Of a stretch of DNA of 64,000 nucleotides, positions 25,405 through 34,030 are shown piece after piece (position 1 is the first letter of the stretch; every line of letters begins with the position of its first letter). This DNA is from JAKFWF01 sp031367505 (GTDB lineage: Bacteria; Pseudomonadota; Alphaproteobacteria; Rhizobiales; Hyphomicrobiaceae), in NCBI GenBank assembly GCA_031367505.1, contig JANLPY010000673.1, positions 1-64,000 of the forward strand. The letters are read 5' to 3'. The notes beneath the pieces are model-generated. The model was not told the DNA's origin, did not search any database, and saw nothing but the letters and a program-made list of their open reading frames with translations. A program made the translations under genes and the position numbers.

Positions 25405-26118
25405 TTGTTCGGAACTGGGGCGATTACGTTGGACACCTGGATAGACGCCAATTCTGCAGCGATAGCGTTCGGCTGGTTCATCCTTTCGATCTTCGGTTAC
25501 CGGCTGCTGGCGGAGCGAGAGTTGTTCGAAAGCCGCAGTATCGTTGGTGCAGTGCAAAAACAGCGCGTCGCATGGATGCGCAATATGGCGCGCCGCGAGA
25601 ACCGGGTGATCGACGGCGTCGTGCTGCAGAGTCTAGGGCAAGGCAACGCATTCTTTGCATCGACGAGCGCAATCGCGATCGGCGGGCTGGCGGCCATCAT
25701 GGGATCGGGCGACAAGGTCCAGGCCCTGCTCGAACGGCTACCCTACGTCGCAAAATCCTCGCCTGAAAGCTGGGAGCTCAAGATTTTGCTGCTGATGGCA
25801 ATTTTTATTTTCGCGTTTTTCAAATTTGCCTGGGCCTTTCGCCTGTCCCATTACACAGGGATTATGATTGGTGCTACGCCGATATTCCAGGCAGGCAACG
25901 AAGTTGTTTGCGATGCTCATGCTGAACGTACAGCTCGGCTGATCGGGATCGCCGCAGAGCATGCGAATAGCGGGTTGCGCTCTTTCTATTATGCGATCGC
26001 GGCACTCGCCTGGTTCTTCCATCTGTGGGCGTTTGTCGCAGCAACCACCTGGGTATTGGTGATACTCATCCGGCGCGACTTCTTCTCCCGCTCCCGCGTC
26101 ATTCTGCAGGGCGGCTAA
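25405..26118 (+). CDS. DUF599-family inner-membrane protein
   Basis: The 237-residue product has about four membrane segments (residues 20-38, 82-102, 130-150 and 195-220) and the DUF599 features RRENRVIDGVVLQSLGQGNAFFASTS and NEVVCDAHAERTARLIGIAAEHAN with FRSFYYAIAALAWF. The function of the family is unknown. The start is a TTG at 25405; a second TTG at 25429 is an alternative. It converges with the AraC gene, their 3' ends overlapping by 20 bp. Confidence 0.82.
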   Translation: MFGTGAITLDTWIDANSAAIAFGWFILSIFGYRLLAERELFESRSIVGAVQKQRVAWMRNMARRENRVIDGVVLQSLGQGNAFFASTSAIAIGGLAAIMGSGDKVQALLERLPYVAKSSPESWELKILLLMAIFIFAFFKFAWAFRLSHYTGIMIGATPIFQAGNEVVCDAHAERTARLIGIAAEHANSGLRSFYYAIAALAWFFHLWAFVAATTWVLVILIRRDFFSRSRVILQGG

Positions 26119-27169
26119 ATTCCACAGATTCATATGTCGCTTGCGCACGTAGTTTTTTGCGATAGGTGCTCGGTGTCGTCTTGAACTGTCGCTGGCACCA
26201 GCGCGTGAACGCCGACAGTTCGGAGAAGCCGAGCAAGCTTGCGATTTTCGTTAGATTGTAACCGCTGTCGCGCAAGTAACGCTCAGCCGCGATGACGCGT
26301 GTCACCAACAGAATTTTCTCATACGAGGTTGCTTCTTGTTCAAGCCGCCATTGCAATGATCGCACCGGTAGTTCCATTGCGGATGCGATGTTTTCGAGTC
26401 CAAACGGTTCTCCCGCGGCCAACTTTTTTTCGAGCAGCTTGTGCAGGGTTGCAGCGTCGTCGTCGGGCGCCGCTTGACTGGCCTCCAGCTTCTGGTCGCC
26501 CAACTCGCGGATACTTTCGAACAACCCTTCCAACAACTTAGGCATGGCTTTGCCCAGTGCTGTTGGATCGAGCGCGATTGCGTTCCTCGTTTGATCGAAT
26601 TTAAGGCGGGAGCCAAAGGCTTGGATATAGCCTGGGATGGTTTCTGGGGCCGGCGATCGATGCTGGAATTCTGTGATCAGTGGCTGCCAGCTTTGGCCGA
26701 GCGCCAGCCGCAAACGAAGAATGAGGGTCGACAGCGAGAAGGCAGTATATTGTGTAGTTGGTGCAGTGATGGATAGCGGCCACGAAAAAGTGAACCACCC
26801 GATGCCTGAGATTTCTTCGAATTTTGGGTTCAGTTTAGTCGTATGGATTTCCAAGTATTTGCTCAGCGCCGCTAGCGCGTCGCGCACCGTTGGTGCCGAC
26901 ATCATCAAATGTCCGAGCAGGCCCGACGCACCAATTGGAAATGCCAGGGCATAAGTCGTCCCGAATGATGGATCAGAGATGCGGTGGGCCACGCGCTCGA
27001 ACAGGCTTATGGCCATGTTGAGCGGAATGGGAAAATTACCGTCGACGATCGCCCGTGGATCAATGCCCTCTGCGTCCAGCAAAGCCACGATATCGACATC
27101 ATGCGCACGAAGATACTCAGGCAACGCCGCCAGCACGCTGGCACGCACAGAAGGTTCATTTAGCGGCAA
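26099..27169 (-). CDS. AraC-family transcriptional regulator
   Basis: The 356-residue protein has an N-terminal arabinose-binding-like region of the type seen in OruR/ArgR-like AraC proteins (about residues 1-190) and a C-terminal double helix-turn-helix (about 255-340) with ELPVRSLQWRLEQEATSYEK and YNLTKIASLLGFSELSAFTRWCQRQFKTTPSTYRK, the canonical AraC signature. The start is TTG 27169, preceded by AGGAG, which itself is part of a 12-bp palindrome (27180-27191). It is divergent from the MarR gene. Ligand and targets unknown. Confidence 0.9.
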   Translation of the reverse strand: MPLNEPSVRASVLAALPEYLRAHDVDIVALLDAEGIDPRAIVDGNFPIPLNMAISLFERVAHRISDPSFGTTYALAFPIGASGLLGHLMMSAPTVRDALAALSKYLEIHTTKLNPKFEEISGIGWFTFSWPLSITAPTTQYTAFSLSTLILRLRLALGQSWQPLITEFQHRSPAPETIPGYIQAFGSRLKFDQTRNAIALDPTALGKAMPKLLEGLFESIRELGDQKLEASQAAPDDDAATLHKLLEKKLAAGEPFGLENIASAMELPVRSLQWRLEQEATSYEKILLVTRVIAAERYLRDSGYNLTKIASLLGFSELSAFTRWCQRQFKTTPSTYRKKLRAQATYESVEFSRPAE

Positions 27170-27179
27170 CTGAATACTC

Positions 27180-27191
27180 CTCCCGCGGGAG
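27180..27191. promoter_or_regulatory. Perfect 12-bp palindrome overlapping the AraC-gene ribosome binding site
   Basis: CTCCCGCGGGAG lies 11 bases before the TTG start of the AraC gene and contains part of its AGGAG element. It could be an operator, or form a hairpin that controls access to the ribosome binding site. The 199-bp region up to the MarR gene contains the divergent promoters; nothing else stands out. Confidence 0.45.
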
Positions 27192-27368
27192 TTTCAAGTC
27201 TTGGCGCAACGCTTGCTGCAAGTATACGGTCCTGATGTTAATTGCCTTGCACGCGCGGTCAAGTCGTTGACTTGGCTATTCTGTATTCAGAGGAACAATT
27301 GCAGCGTTCAGACGTTTGTAAACCGGACGCGCTGTCCTTCCAATTTAAACCGACGAGGACTATTCGGA

Positions 27369-27899
27369 ATGACCAAAACATCGAATGGAAAATCACACGA
27401 TGTTTCCGCGATTCATCTGCTGCATCGTGCGGGCCAGTGTGCCGACGAATTGTTTGCCATGAACACCGGAAAAACTGATTTGACGCCTCGGCAATTTGCT
27501 GTTCTGTCGACTGTGGCACAGACCGAAGACGTCAGCCAGACGTCGATCGTCGATGCGACGGGGATCGACCGGTCGACGCTTGCCGACATTGTGCGCCGAT
27601 TGGTCGAGCGTGGCCTGCTGGCGCGGCGCCGGACCAAACAGGATGCACGGATGTATGCTGTTAGACTATCTGCCGCAGGCCGTGCCGCAGTGGACGCAGC
27701 GTCTGCGGGCGCCATCGAGACGAACGACACAATTCTCGGCGCATTGCCGGCAAGTCAGCGAGCCGTTTTCGTCAATGCACTGCAAAAGATCGTTCAAACG
27801 ATGGGCCCGATCAGCAGCGCCCGTGTCGCTTCGAAATCTCGCGTCCGTGCGGCGGCGGTGAAGGATGAAATACGTCGCAGCCGGCGCATTGGGACATAG
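27369..27899 (+). CDS. MarR-family transcriptional regulator
   Basis: The 176-residue product has the MarR winged helix: LTPRQFAVLSTVAQTEDVSQTSIVDATGIDRSTLADIVRRLVERGLLARRR then DARMYAVRLSAAGRAAV. A basic C-terminal tail (VASKSRVRAAAVKDEIRRSRR) is longer than usual. ATG 27369 follows a TCGGA sequence and is preferred to an upstream extension rich in unlikely residues. Divergent from the AraC gene; MarR proteins usually respond to small aromatic effectors, but the target is not visible here. Confidence 0.9.
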   Translation: MTKTSNGKSHDVSAIHLLHRAGQCADELFAMNTGKTDLTPRQFAVLSTVAQTEDVSQTSIVDATGIDRSTLADIVRRLVERGLLARRRTKQDARMYAVRLSAAGRAAVDAASAGAIETNDTILGALPASQRAVFVNALQKIVQTMGPISSARVASKSRVRAAAVKDEIRRSRRIGT

Positions 27900-27982
27900 G
27901 GTGCGTCGCGACATAAGGCGTGCCGGGATATAACCGGCACTGACGGAGCGGTCTAAAGCCGGTCCGCTGTGAAAATTGAGCA

Positions 27983-28016
27983 AGCGCGCGGCATCCCAGT
28001 GCCCGCGCTTTTTTTT
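27983..28016 (+). terminator. Rho-independent terminator after the MarR gene
   Basis: AGCGCGCGGCA (27983-27993) pairs, with one bulged C, to TGCCCGCGCT (28000-28009) and is followed by eight T. An additional hairpin without a T-run (GTGCCGG/CCGGCAC, near 27920-27940) precedes it. The rest of the 308-bp gap to glyA holds the glyA leader. Confidence 0.85.
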
Positions 28017-28207
28017 GCCTTACAAATGCGGAAGGACCAATTTTGCACAACTGCACGCACATGATACGTCATGGTTTCGTCTGAGTTGCTATCGGAAAAC
28101 CACTTCACACGTGTCCGGAAGCGCTCTAAGGGGCGCTCGTGAACGAAGATGATCGCACTTAATCTGCGATCTCTACATCCTGTTTGACGATGCAAGAGGC
28201 ACAACCG

Positions 28208-29506
28208 ATGGCACAGTCCGCCAAATCTTTGAGTAGCAACCCGTTTTTTGCGGAATCGCTGCAGCAGCGTGACCCAGAAATCGCTGCCGCGGTAGCCAAG
28301 GAGCTTGGGCGCCAACAGAACGAAATCGAGCTCATCGCCTCCGAGAATATCGTCAGCCGCGCGGTGCTGGAAGCGGCCGGACCGGTGCTCACCAACAAGT
28401 ATGCTGAAGGCTACCCAGGCAAGCGGTACTACGGCGGTTGCCAGTACGTTGACATTGCCGAGACGCTCGCGATCGAGCGGGCCACCAAATTATTCGGCTG
28501 CAACTTTGCCAACGTTCAGCCACCCACCGGCGCTCAAGCCAACCAGGCCGTCTTTTTTGCGTGCTTGAAGCCTGGCGATACCTTCATGGGGCTTGATCTC
28601 GCAGCCGGCGGACATTTGACGCATGGCTCCCCGGTCAACCAGTCGGGCAAGTGGTTCAATGTCGTGCCGTACACGGTGCGCGCTGACGACCAAACGATCG
28701 ACATGGACGAGGTGGCGCGGATCGCACGCGGTGCCAAGCCGAAGCTGATCATCGCTGGCGGGTCGGCCTATTCGAGGTTCTGGGATTTCAAACGTTTCCG
28801 CGAGATTGCTGATGAAGTTGGTGCCGTGTTCATGGTCGATATGGCTCACTTCGCCGGATTGGTGGCTGGCGGCGCGCACCCCTCGCCATTCCCGCATGCG
28901 CACGTGGTGACGACGACCACGCATAAAACCCTGCGCGGTCCACGTGGCGGTTTGATCCTCACCAACGACGAGGAGATGGCGAAGAAGATCAACTCAGCCG
29001 TATTCCCCGGCATTCAAGGCGGACCGTTGATGCACATCATTGCCGCCAAGGCCGTGGCGTTTGGCGAAGCATTGCGCCCGGACTTCAAGGACTATGCCGC
29101 TCAAGTCGTTGCCAATGCCAAGGTGCTGGCCGAGACCATCAAGGCGGCGGGTTTCGACATCGTAACTGGCGGCACCGACAATCACCTGATGCTGGTTGAT
29201 TTGCGCCCCAAAAAGCTGACCGGCGCGAAATCGGAACGCGCGCTCGGCCGTGCTCACATTACGTGCAACAAAAATGGCGTGCCCCTCGATCCGGAAAAGC
29301 CTTGGGTCACATCCGGCGTGCGGCTGGGAACCCCGGCTGGCACGACGCGCGGTTTTGGCACAGCCGAATTCCGCGACGTTGGCCGCATGGTCTCGGAGGT
29401 GTTGACTGCAATCGCGCAGACGCCGGATGGCTCGGCACCGCTCGTCGAAGAGCGCATCAAGGAAGAAGCAATTGCGCTGTGCCGCCGTTTCCCGATTTAT
29501 GGATGA
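28208..29506 (+). CDS. glyA: Serine hydroxymethyltransferase GlyA
   Basis: GlyA converts serine and tetrahydrofolate to glycine and methylene-THF, the main source of one-carbon units; PLP-dependent cytoplasmic enzyme. The 432-residue product shows the family core: ELIASENIVSRAVLEA, NKYAEGYPGKRYYGGC, THGSPVNQSGKWF and the PLP-lysine motif VVTTTTHKTLRGPRGG near residue 240. GAGG precedes the chosen ATG 28208; two in-frame ATGs lie just upstream (28184 and 28190). nrdR follows 92 bp later on the same strand, so glyA may start the long rib/nusB/thiL transcript. Confident assignment. Confidence 0.96.
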   Translation: MAQSAKSLSSNPFFAESLQQRDPEIAAAVAKELGRQQNEIELIASENIVSRAVLEAAGPVLTNKYAEGYPGKRYYGGCQYVDIAETLAIERATKLFGCNFANVQPPTGAQANQAVFFACLKPGDTFMGLDLAAGGHLTHGSPVNQSGKWFNVVPYTVRADDQTIDMDEVARIARGAKPKLIIAGGSAYSRFWDFKRFREIADEVGAVFMVDMAHFAGLVAGGAHPSPFPHAHVVTTTTHKTLRGPRGGLILTNDEEMAKKINSAVFPGIQGGPLMHIIAAKAVAFGEALRPDFKDYAAQVVANAKVLAETIKAAGFDIVTGGTDNHLMLVDLRPKKLTGAKSERALGRAHITCNKNGVPLDPEKPWVTSGVRLGTPAGTTRGFGTAEFRDVGRMVSEVLTAIAQTPDGSAPLVEERIKEEAIALCRRFPIYG

Positions 29507-29598
29507 AATGTAGGTTGGCTTAGCGCCCAGCTTGAGCAGCAGTCCAACCTGCAAGACGGCCCCGGCATCGATGGTAAGTGAAGGAAAGAGCCAACACC

Positions 29599-30114
29599 GT
29601 GCGCTGCCCCTATTGCGCTTCACCCGACAGCCAGGTCAAAGATAGTCGGCCGGCCGAGGAGAACGTTGCGATCCGCCGCCGCCGGGTATGTCCCGACTGT
29701 GGCGGCCGTTTCACGACGTTCGAACGCGTACAGCTGCGTGAGTTGACCGTCGTCAAGCGCGCGGGAAAAAAAGTGCCGTTCGACCGGGATAAACTGCTGG
29801 GTTCGGTCGAGATCGCGTTACGCAAGCGTCCGGTAGAGCCTGAGCGTATCGAGCGTATGGTGTCGGGTATCGTGCGCCGCCTGGAGAGTTCGGGTGAAAG
29901 CGAAGTTGCTTCTTCGGTCATCGGTGAAATGGTGATCGAGGGTCTGAAGGGGCTTGATCCGGTGGCCTACGTCCGTTTCGCCTCGGTTTACCGCGACTTC
30001 CGCGAGGTGTCGGACTTCCAACAGGTGCTGAGCGAGATCGCACGCGAAACGACAGATGGCGAGCCCATGAGCGACGAGCCCAAAGACTTGGGCGCCGCCG
30101 CTAAACGGCAGTAA
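29599..30114 (+). CDS. nrdR: Transcriptional repressor NrdR
   Basis: NrdR is the ATP/dATP-sensing repressor of ribonucleotide reductase genes. The 171-residue product has the N-terminal zinc ribbon CPYCASPDSQVKDSR ... RRVCPDCGGRFTTFER and the ATP-cone domain VVKRAGKKVPFDRDKLLGSV with PVAYVRFASVYRDF. The start is the GTG at 29599 before RCPYC, matching other NrdRs; a GTG at 29578 would add seven residues. In many alphaproteobacteria nrdR sits between glyA and ribD, as here. The last ~20 residues are an acidic/basic extension. Confidence 0.95.
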   Translation: MRCPYCASPDSQVKDSRPAEENVAIRRRRVCPDCGGRFTTFERVQLRELTVVKRAGKKVPFDRDKLLGSVEIALRKRPVEPERIERMVSGIVRRLESSGESEVASSVIGEMVIEGLKGLDPVAYVRFASVYRDFREVSDFQQVLSEIARETTDGEPMSDEPKDLGAAAKRQ

Positions 30115-30119
30115 TTCCC

Positions 30120-31862
30120 ATGCCCACTCCCATGCCCATGCCCGATACCTCGCAAGTAGATTGTCGTTACATGGATCTTGCACTGCGCATGGCGCGGCGC
30201 GGGCTCGGGCGAACCGGCTCCAATCCATCGGTTGGCGCGGTAATCGTCGACCCGGCGTCTGGCGAAATCATCGCGCGCGGAACCACTGCTGATACCGGCC
30301 GGCCACATGCCGAAACCATTGCGATCGAGCGTGCCGGCGATCGCGCCAAAGGGGCCACGCTCTACGTGACGCTGGAGCCCTGTTCGCACTTCGGCCGAAC
30401 CTCACCTTGTGCCGACGCCGTGGTCGAGGCTGGTATCGCGAGGGTCGTCGCCGGCATCGAAGATCCGGATTTGCGGGTTTCGGGTCGCGGCATCGCGAGA
30501 CTGAGGGAGGCTGGCATCGAAGTGCTCACCGGCGTGCGTGCGGACGAGTGCCGCCGGGTGACCCTTGGGCATATCAGTCGCGTGTCGAGGAACCGGCCTT
30601 TCGTGCAACTCAAGTTGGCGGCCGGCGCTGATGGTTTGGTGCCGCGCGGTCGAGCCGGTCGCCCGGTATTCGTCACGGGGCCGGAGGCGCGCGCGCAAGC
30701 ACATTTGTTGCGTGCCCGCGCTGACGCCATCCTCGTCGGCATCGGCACGGTAATGACTGACGACCCTGATTTAACATGCCGCCTACCGGGTCTCGAAAGG
30801 CAATCTCCACTGCGTGTCGTTCTGGACAGCGATTTCCGCATGTCACCTCAGAGCCGGATCATGCAGACAGCTGCGCAAACGCCGGTCATGGTATTTACGA
30901 CGCCGGAAGCGGCGGCCGGGCACACTGACCGCGGACCGGGAAGTCCGGTCGAACTGGTCCCGGTCGCGCGCAGTGCCTCCGGTCACGGGCTGGATCTGTC
31001 GCAAGTGCTGCAGGTGCTGGCTGGACGCGGCATCACGCGACTACTCGTCGAAGGCGGCCCAACCATTGCCGGCGCATTTCTCGAGGCGGGGCTGGCCGAT
31101 GAATGCGTCATCATGCGCTCGGCACGTCCCGTTGGTCCGGACCAAGGACAACCAGCGTTCGGGCGAGACGGCTGGGAGCTCGTCGTTAACGATGCCGGTT
31201 GGCATCACTTGTCCACGGCTGTAGCTGGTCATGATACCATCGACACTTATGAGTTCGAAGGACGCAAAGCCATGTTCACTGGGTTGATAACCGATGTTGG
31301 CGAAGTCGTTGCCCGCGACGGCGGCCGCTTCACCATCCGATCCGGCTATTTGCCGGCATCGATACCGCTCGGAGCATCGATCTGTTGCGACGGCTGCTGC
31401 CTGACCGCGACCAGCGTCAAAGCGCACGGTCTGGTGAGCGAATTCACACTCGACGTTTCGAACGAGACGCTATCGAAAACGACGCTGCACACCTGGGCGC
31501 CCGGCCGGAAGGTCAACCTCGAGCGATCACTGAAAGCTGGCGATGAACTCGGCGGGCATATCGTCTCGGGGCACGTGGACGGCACGGCGCGGATCGTCGA
31601 AATTCGCCAGGATGGGGAAAGCCGGCGTTTCGTGCTTGAGGTGCCAGCTCCACTTGCCCAGTTCATAGCGCCAAAGGGTTCAATTGCCCTCGACGGTACG
31701 TCCCTGACGGTAAACGAAGTCGATGGAAATCGTTTCGGTGTCAACCTCATTCCGCATAGCTTGAGTGTGACCACTTGGGGTACGAAGTCGGTCGGCGATG
31801 CTGTTAACATCGAAGCCGATATGTTCGCCCGTTACGTTGCCCGTCTGATGGAGTTTCGCTAA
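30120..31862 (+). CDS. ribD: RibD-RibE fusion: pyrimidine deaminase/reductase joined to riboflavin synthase
   Basis: One uninterrupted frame of 580 codons encodes two normally separate enzymes. Residues ~15-150 are the zinc deaminase (PHAE at His63, PCSHFGRTSPC with Cys88 and Cys97); ~160-380 the reductase (LRARADAILVGIGTVMTDDPDLT, LLVEGGPTIAGAFL). From Met385 the sequence is a full riboflavin synthase alpha subunit (RibE), starting MFTGLITDVGEV, with the GHIVSGHVDG barrel repeat. There is no stop between them; AAGGA 10 bases before the internal ATG 31272 could also allow separate RibE synthesis. The start region MPTPMPMPDT is ambiguous. It follows nrdR by 5 bp and abuts ribBA (TAAGTG). Confidence 0.9.
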   Translation: MPTPMPMPDTSQVDCRYMDLALRMARRGLGRTGSNPSVGAVIVDPASGEIIARGTTADTGRPHAETIAIERAGDRAKGATLYVTLEPCSHFGRTSPCADAVVEAGIARVVAGIEDPDLRVSGRGIARLREAGIEVLTGVRADECRRVTLGHISRVSRNRPFVQLKLAAGADGLVPRGRAGRPVFVTGPEARAQAHLLRARADAILVGIGTVMTDDPDLTCRLPGLERQSPLRVVLDSDFRMSPQSRIMQTAAQTPVMVFTTPEAAAGHTDRGPGSPVELVPVARSASGHGLDLSQVLQVLAGRGITRLLVEGGPTIAGAFLEAGLADECVIMRSARPVGPDQGQPAFGRDGWELVVNDAGWHHLSTAVAGHDTIDTYEFEGRKAMFTGLITDVGEVVARDGGRFTIRSGYLPASIPLGASICCDGCCLTATSVKAHGLVSEFTLDVSNETLSKTTLHTWAPGRKVNLERSLKAGDELGGHIVSGHVDGTARIVEIRQDGESRRFVLEVPAPLAQFIAPKGSIALDGTSLTVNEVDGNRFGVNLIPHSLSVTTWGTKSVGDAVNIEADMFARYVARLMEFR

Positions 31863-33023
31863 GTGAAAAATGGCCTCAAGACTGTCGAATATCAAGAAGG
31901 CCGCGGCTTCCTTTCGGCGACGGCGGACATCATCGAGGATTTGCGCAACGGGCGCATGGTCATCCTGGTCGATGCCGAGGACCGCGAGAACGAAGGCGAC
32001 CTCATCATCCCGGCACAAATGGCAACGCCGGATGCTGTGAATTTCATGGCAAAGTTCGGCCGCGGGTTGATCTGCCTGTCGCTGACCAAGGCCCGTGCCG
32101 ACGAATTGCGCCTCGAGAGCATGGTGCGTCAGAACGCGTCACGTACCGGCACCGCCTTCACGGTCTCGATCGAAGCGCGCGAGGGCATCACCACCGGCAT
32201 ATCCGCGCATGATCGCGCCCGCACCATCGCCACCGCGATCGATGCCAGCAAAGGCCACGAGGATGTGGTCTCGCCGGGGCACGTGTTCCCGCTGATCGCC
32301 CGCGATGGTGGCGTGCTGGTGCGTGCCGGCCATACCGAAGCGTCGGTCGATCTGTGCCGGCTTGCAGGGCTGTATCCGGCAGCCGTCATCTGCGAAATCA
32401 TGAACGACGACGGCACCATGGCCCGCGTGCCGGACCTCGTCGGCTTTGCCCAGAAGCACGGCCTCAAGATCGGTACGATCGAGGATCTAATTGCTTTTCG
32501 TTTGTCGAACGACAAACTGGTGCGCAGCGTCGCTCGCCGTGACGTCGATAGTGCGTACGGCGGAAAGTTCGCAATGCACGTTTACTCGACGACGGTCGAT
32601 GCCAGCGAACATCTGGTGCTGGTCAAGGGCGACATATCGGCACCCGGGCCGGTACTGGTCCGCGTGCATGCAGTCAACGCCATGGCCGATGTGCTCGGCA
32701 TCGGCGTCGAGCCGGGTCAGGGCTCGCTGGTCGAGAAATCGATGCGCATGATCGAAGCCGAGGGACGCGGCGTCGTTGTACTGATCCGCGATCTTCGCCC
32801 CAAGTCAGTGTCGGAAGGCTTGGCAAAAGAGGGACGTCCGAAAAAGACTGGAGCGCCGCCGGAAAATCAAGAGCGTCGCCGGGTCGAGATTGGGATCGGC
32901 AGCCAGATCTTGCGTGATCTGGGGGTCACCGAGATGGTGCTGCTGTCGAATTCGCCGGCCTCAGTCTATGTCGGCCTCGAAGGTTACGGGTTGAAGATCG
33001 TCGACACGCGAAAGATCGATTGA
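31863..33023 (+). CDS. ribB: 3,4-dihydroxy-2-butanone-4-phosphate synthase with degenerate GTP cyclohydrolase II domain
   Basis: The N-terminal ~205 residues are RibB: DAEDRENEGDLIIPAQ, NFMAKFGRGLIC, and RAGHTEASVDLCRLAG, converting ribulose 5-phosphate to the four-carbon riboflavin precursor. The C-terminal ~180 residues align with RibA but lack its zinc cysteines: where the family has a CLTGD...RCDC motif this protein reads VHAVNAMADVLGIG. The arginine and tyrosine features of active RibA are also not evident. So the domain is probably inactive and structural, and a separate RibA is expected elsewhere. The start is GTG 31863, directly after the ribD-ribE stop; ribH overlaps the stop (TGATG). 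Confidence 0.9.
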   Translation: MKNGLKTVEYQEGRGFLSATADIIEDLRNGRMVILVDAEDRENEGDLIIPAQMATPDAVNFMAKFGRGLICLSLTKARADELRLESMVRQNASRTGTAFTVSIEAREGITTGISAHDRARTIATAIDASKGHEDVVSPGHVFPLIARDGGVLVRAGHTEASVDLCRLAGLYPAAVICEIMNDDGTMARVPDLVGFAQKHGLKIGTIEDLIAFRLSNDKLVRSVARRDVDSAYGGKFAMHVYSTTVDASEHLVLVKGDISAPGPVLVRVHAVNAMADVLGIGVEPGQGSLVEKSMRMIEAEGRGVVVLIRDLRPKSVSEGLAKEGRPKKTGAPPENQERRRVEIGIGSQILRDLGVTEMVLLSNSPASVYVGLEGYGLKIVDTRKID

Positions 33024-33538
33024 TGGCGGGAAAAAGCACCAGCGCGCCGTGGGTGATGGCAGATAGCGCGCGGCCGATGTTGCCCGTCCTCATTATCGAG
33101 GCGCGATATTACGAACAGGTGGCGGAAGCGCTGATCGATGGTGCGTTGGCCGAGCTCGAAGCCCAAGGTGTCGGCTACGAGCGCGTTGTGGTGCCCGGCG
33201 CCTTGGAAATTCCGCAGGTGTTGGCCGCGGCCGTCGCGGCGAAGACGATGCCAGCCACTGCATCGCGTGCGCGCTATAGCGGTGCAATCCTGCTTGGCTG
33301 TGTTATCCGCGGTGAAACCTCGCACTATGACATTGTCTGCAACAACGCCAATCATTGGTGCTATGAGTTGAGCATCCGCAACGCGATCCCGCTCGGCAAT
33401 GCAATCCTGACCGTTGATACTGAGGCCCAAGCCATGGCACGGGCGAGTGGAAAGCGTGCGGGCAAGGGGGCCGATGCTGCGCGGGCATGTCTCAGACTGA
33501 TTGAAGTGGCGGCAAAATTTGCTGCAGGGAAACAATAA
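33023..33538 (+). CDS. ribH: 6,7-dimethyl-8-ribityllumazine synthase RibH
   Basis: RibH condenses the RibB product with the pyrimidine to give lumazine, the substrate of riboflavin synthase. The 171-residue product has the family features VLIIEARYYEQVAEALIDGA, the phosphate-site region VPGALEIPQVLAAA, LGCVIRGETSHYD and an AP/GNAILTV strand. The ATG at 33023 overlaps the ribB stop and the stop overlaps nusB (TAATG), so translation is tightly coupled. The N-terminal ~20 residues (MAGKSTSAPWVMADS) are longer than in minimal RibH proteins. Confidence 0.95.
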   Translation: MAGKSTSAPWVMADSARPMLPVLIIEARYYEQVAEALIDGALAELEAQGVGYERVVVPGALEIPQVLAAAVAAKTMPATASRARYSGAILLGCVIRGETSHYDIVCNNANHWCYELSIRNAIPLGNAILTVDTEAQAMARASGKRAGKGADAARACLRLIEVAAKFAAGKQ

Positions 33539-34020
33539 TGGTTATGGCTGCCAAGAAGCAAAAATCGCGCCCGCGCAGCGCCTCGCGCGTCGCAGCCGTG
33601 CAAGCCCTTTACCAGATGGATCTTTCCGGCATCGAGTTGAACGACGTGGTCGATGAGTTTGCTCGCATTCGCTTTGCGGGCGAGGAGGCGGACGACAGAT
33701 TGCGTGGTGCGGACGCCGTGTTCTTTGCTGAGGTTTTGCGCGGCGTCGTTCGTCGTCAGCTCGATATCGATCCGATGGTCGATCAGCAGTTGGCGGTAGG
33801 GTGGCGATTGATCCGCGTCGATAGCATCTTGCGGGCGATATTGCGGGCCGGGACATTCGAGTTGATGGAGCGGCCGGACGTACCCGCCCGAGTTGCGATC
33901 AGCGAATACGTCGAAGTCGCGAATGCATTTTTCAACGAAGATGAACCAAAAGTCGTCAACGGCGTTTTGGATAAATTGGCGCGCAAACTTCGCGCACCTG
34001 AGTTTGCCGCAAAGGCTTGA
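33538..34020 (+). CDS. nusB: Transcription antitermination factor NusB
   Basis: NusB binds boxA RNA with S10 (NusE) in rRNA antitermination. The all-helical 160-residue product shows ASRVAAVQALYQMDLSG, EDDPMVDQQLA-like LDIDPMVDQQLAVGWRLIRVDSILRAILRAGTFEL and the C-terminal PARVAISEYVEVANAFFNEDEPKVVNGVLDKLAR, the most conserved part. Its ATG overlaps the ribH stop, a common ribH-nusB arrangement. thiL begins 10 bp after the stop. Confidence 0.95.
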   Translation: MVMAAKKQKSRPRSASRVAAVQALYQMDLSGIELNDVVDEFARIRFAGEEADDRLRGADAVFFAEVLRGVVRRQLDIDPMVDQQLAVGWRLIRVDSILRAILRAGTFELMERPDVPARVAISEYVEVANAFFNEDEPKVVNGVLDKLARKLRAPEFAAKA

Positions 34021-34030
34021 GAGCATTTGG

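Noticed and set aside
28994..29623. A 209-codon frame on the minus strand opposite glyA
   Set aside because: It is antisense to the well-conserved glyA and has no family signature or ribosome binding site.
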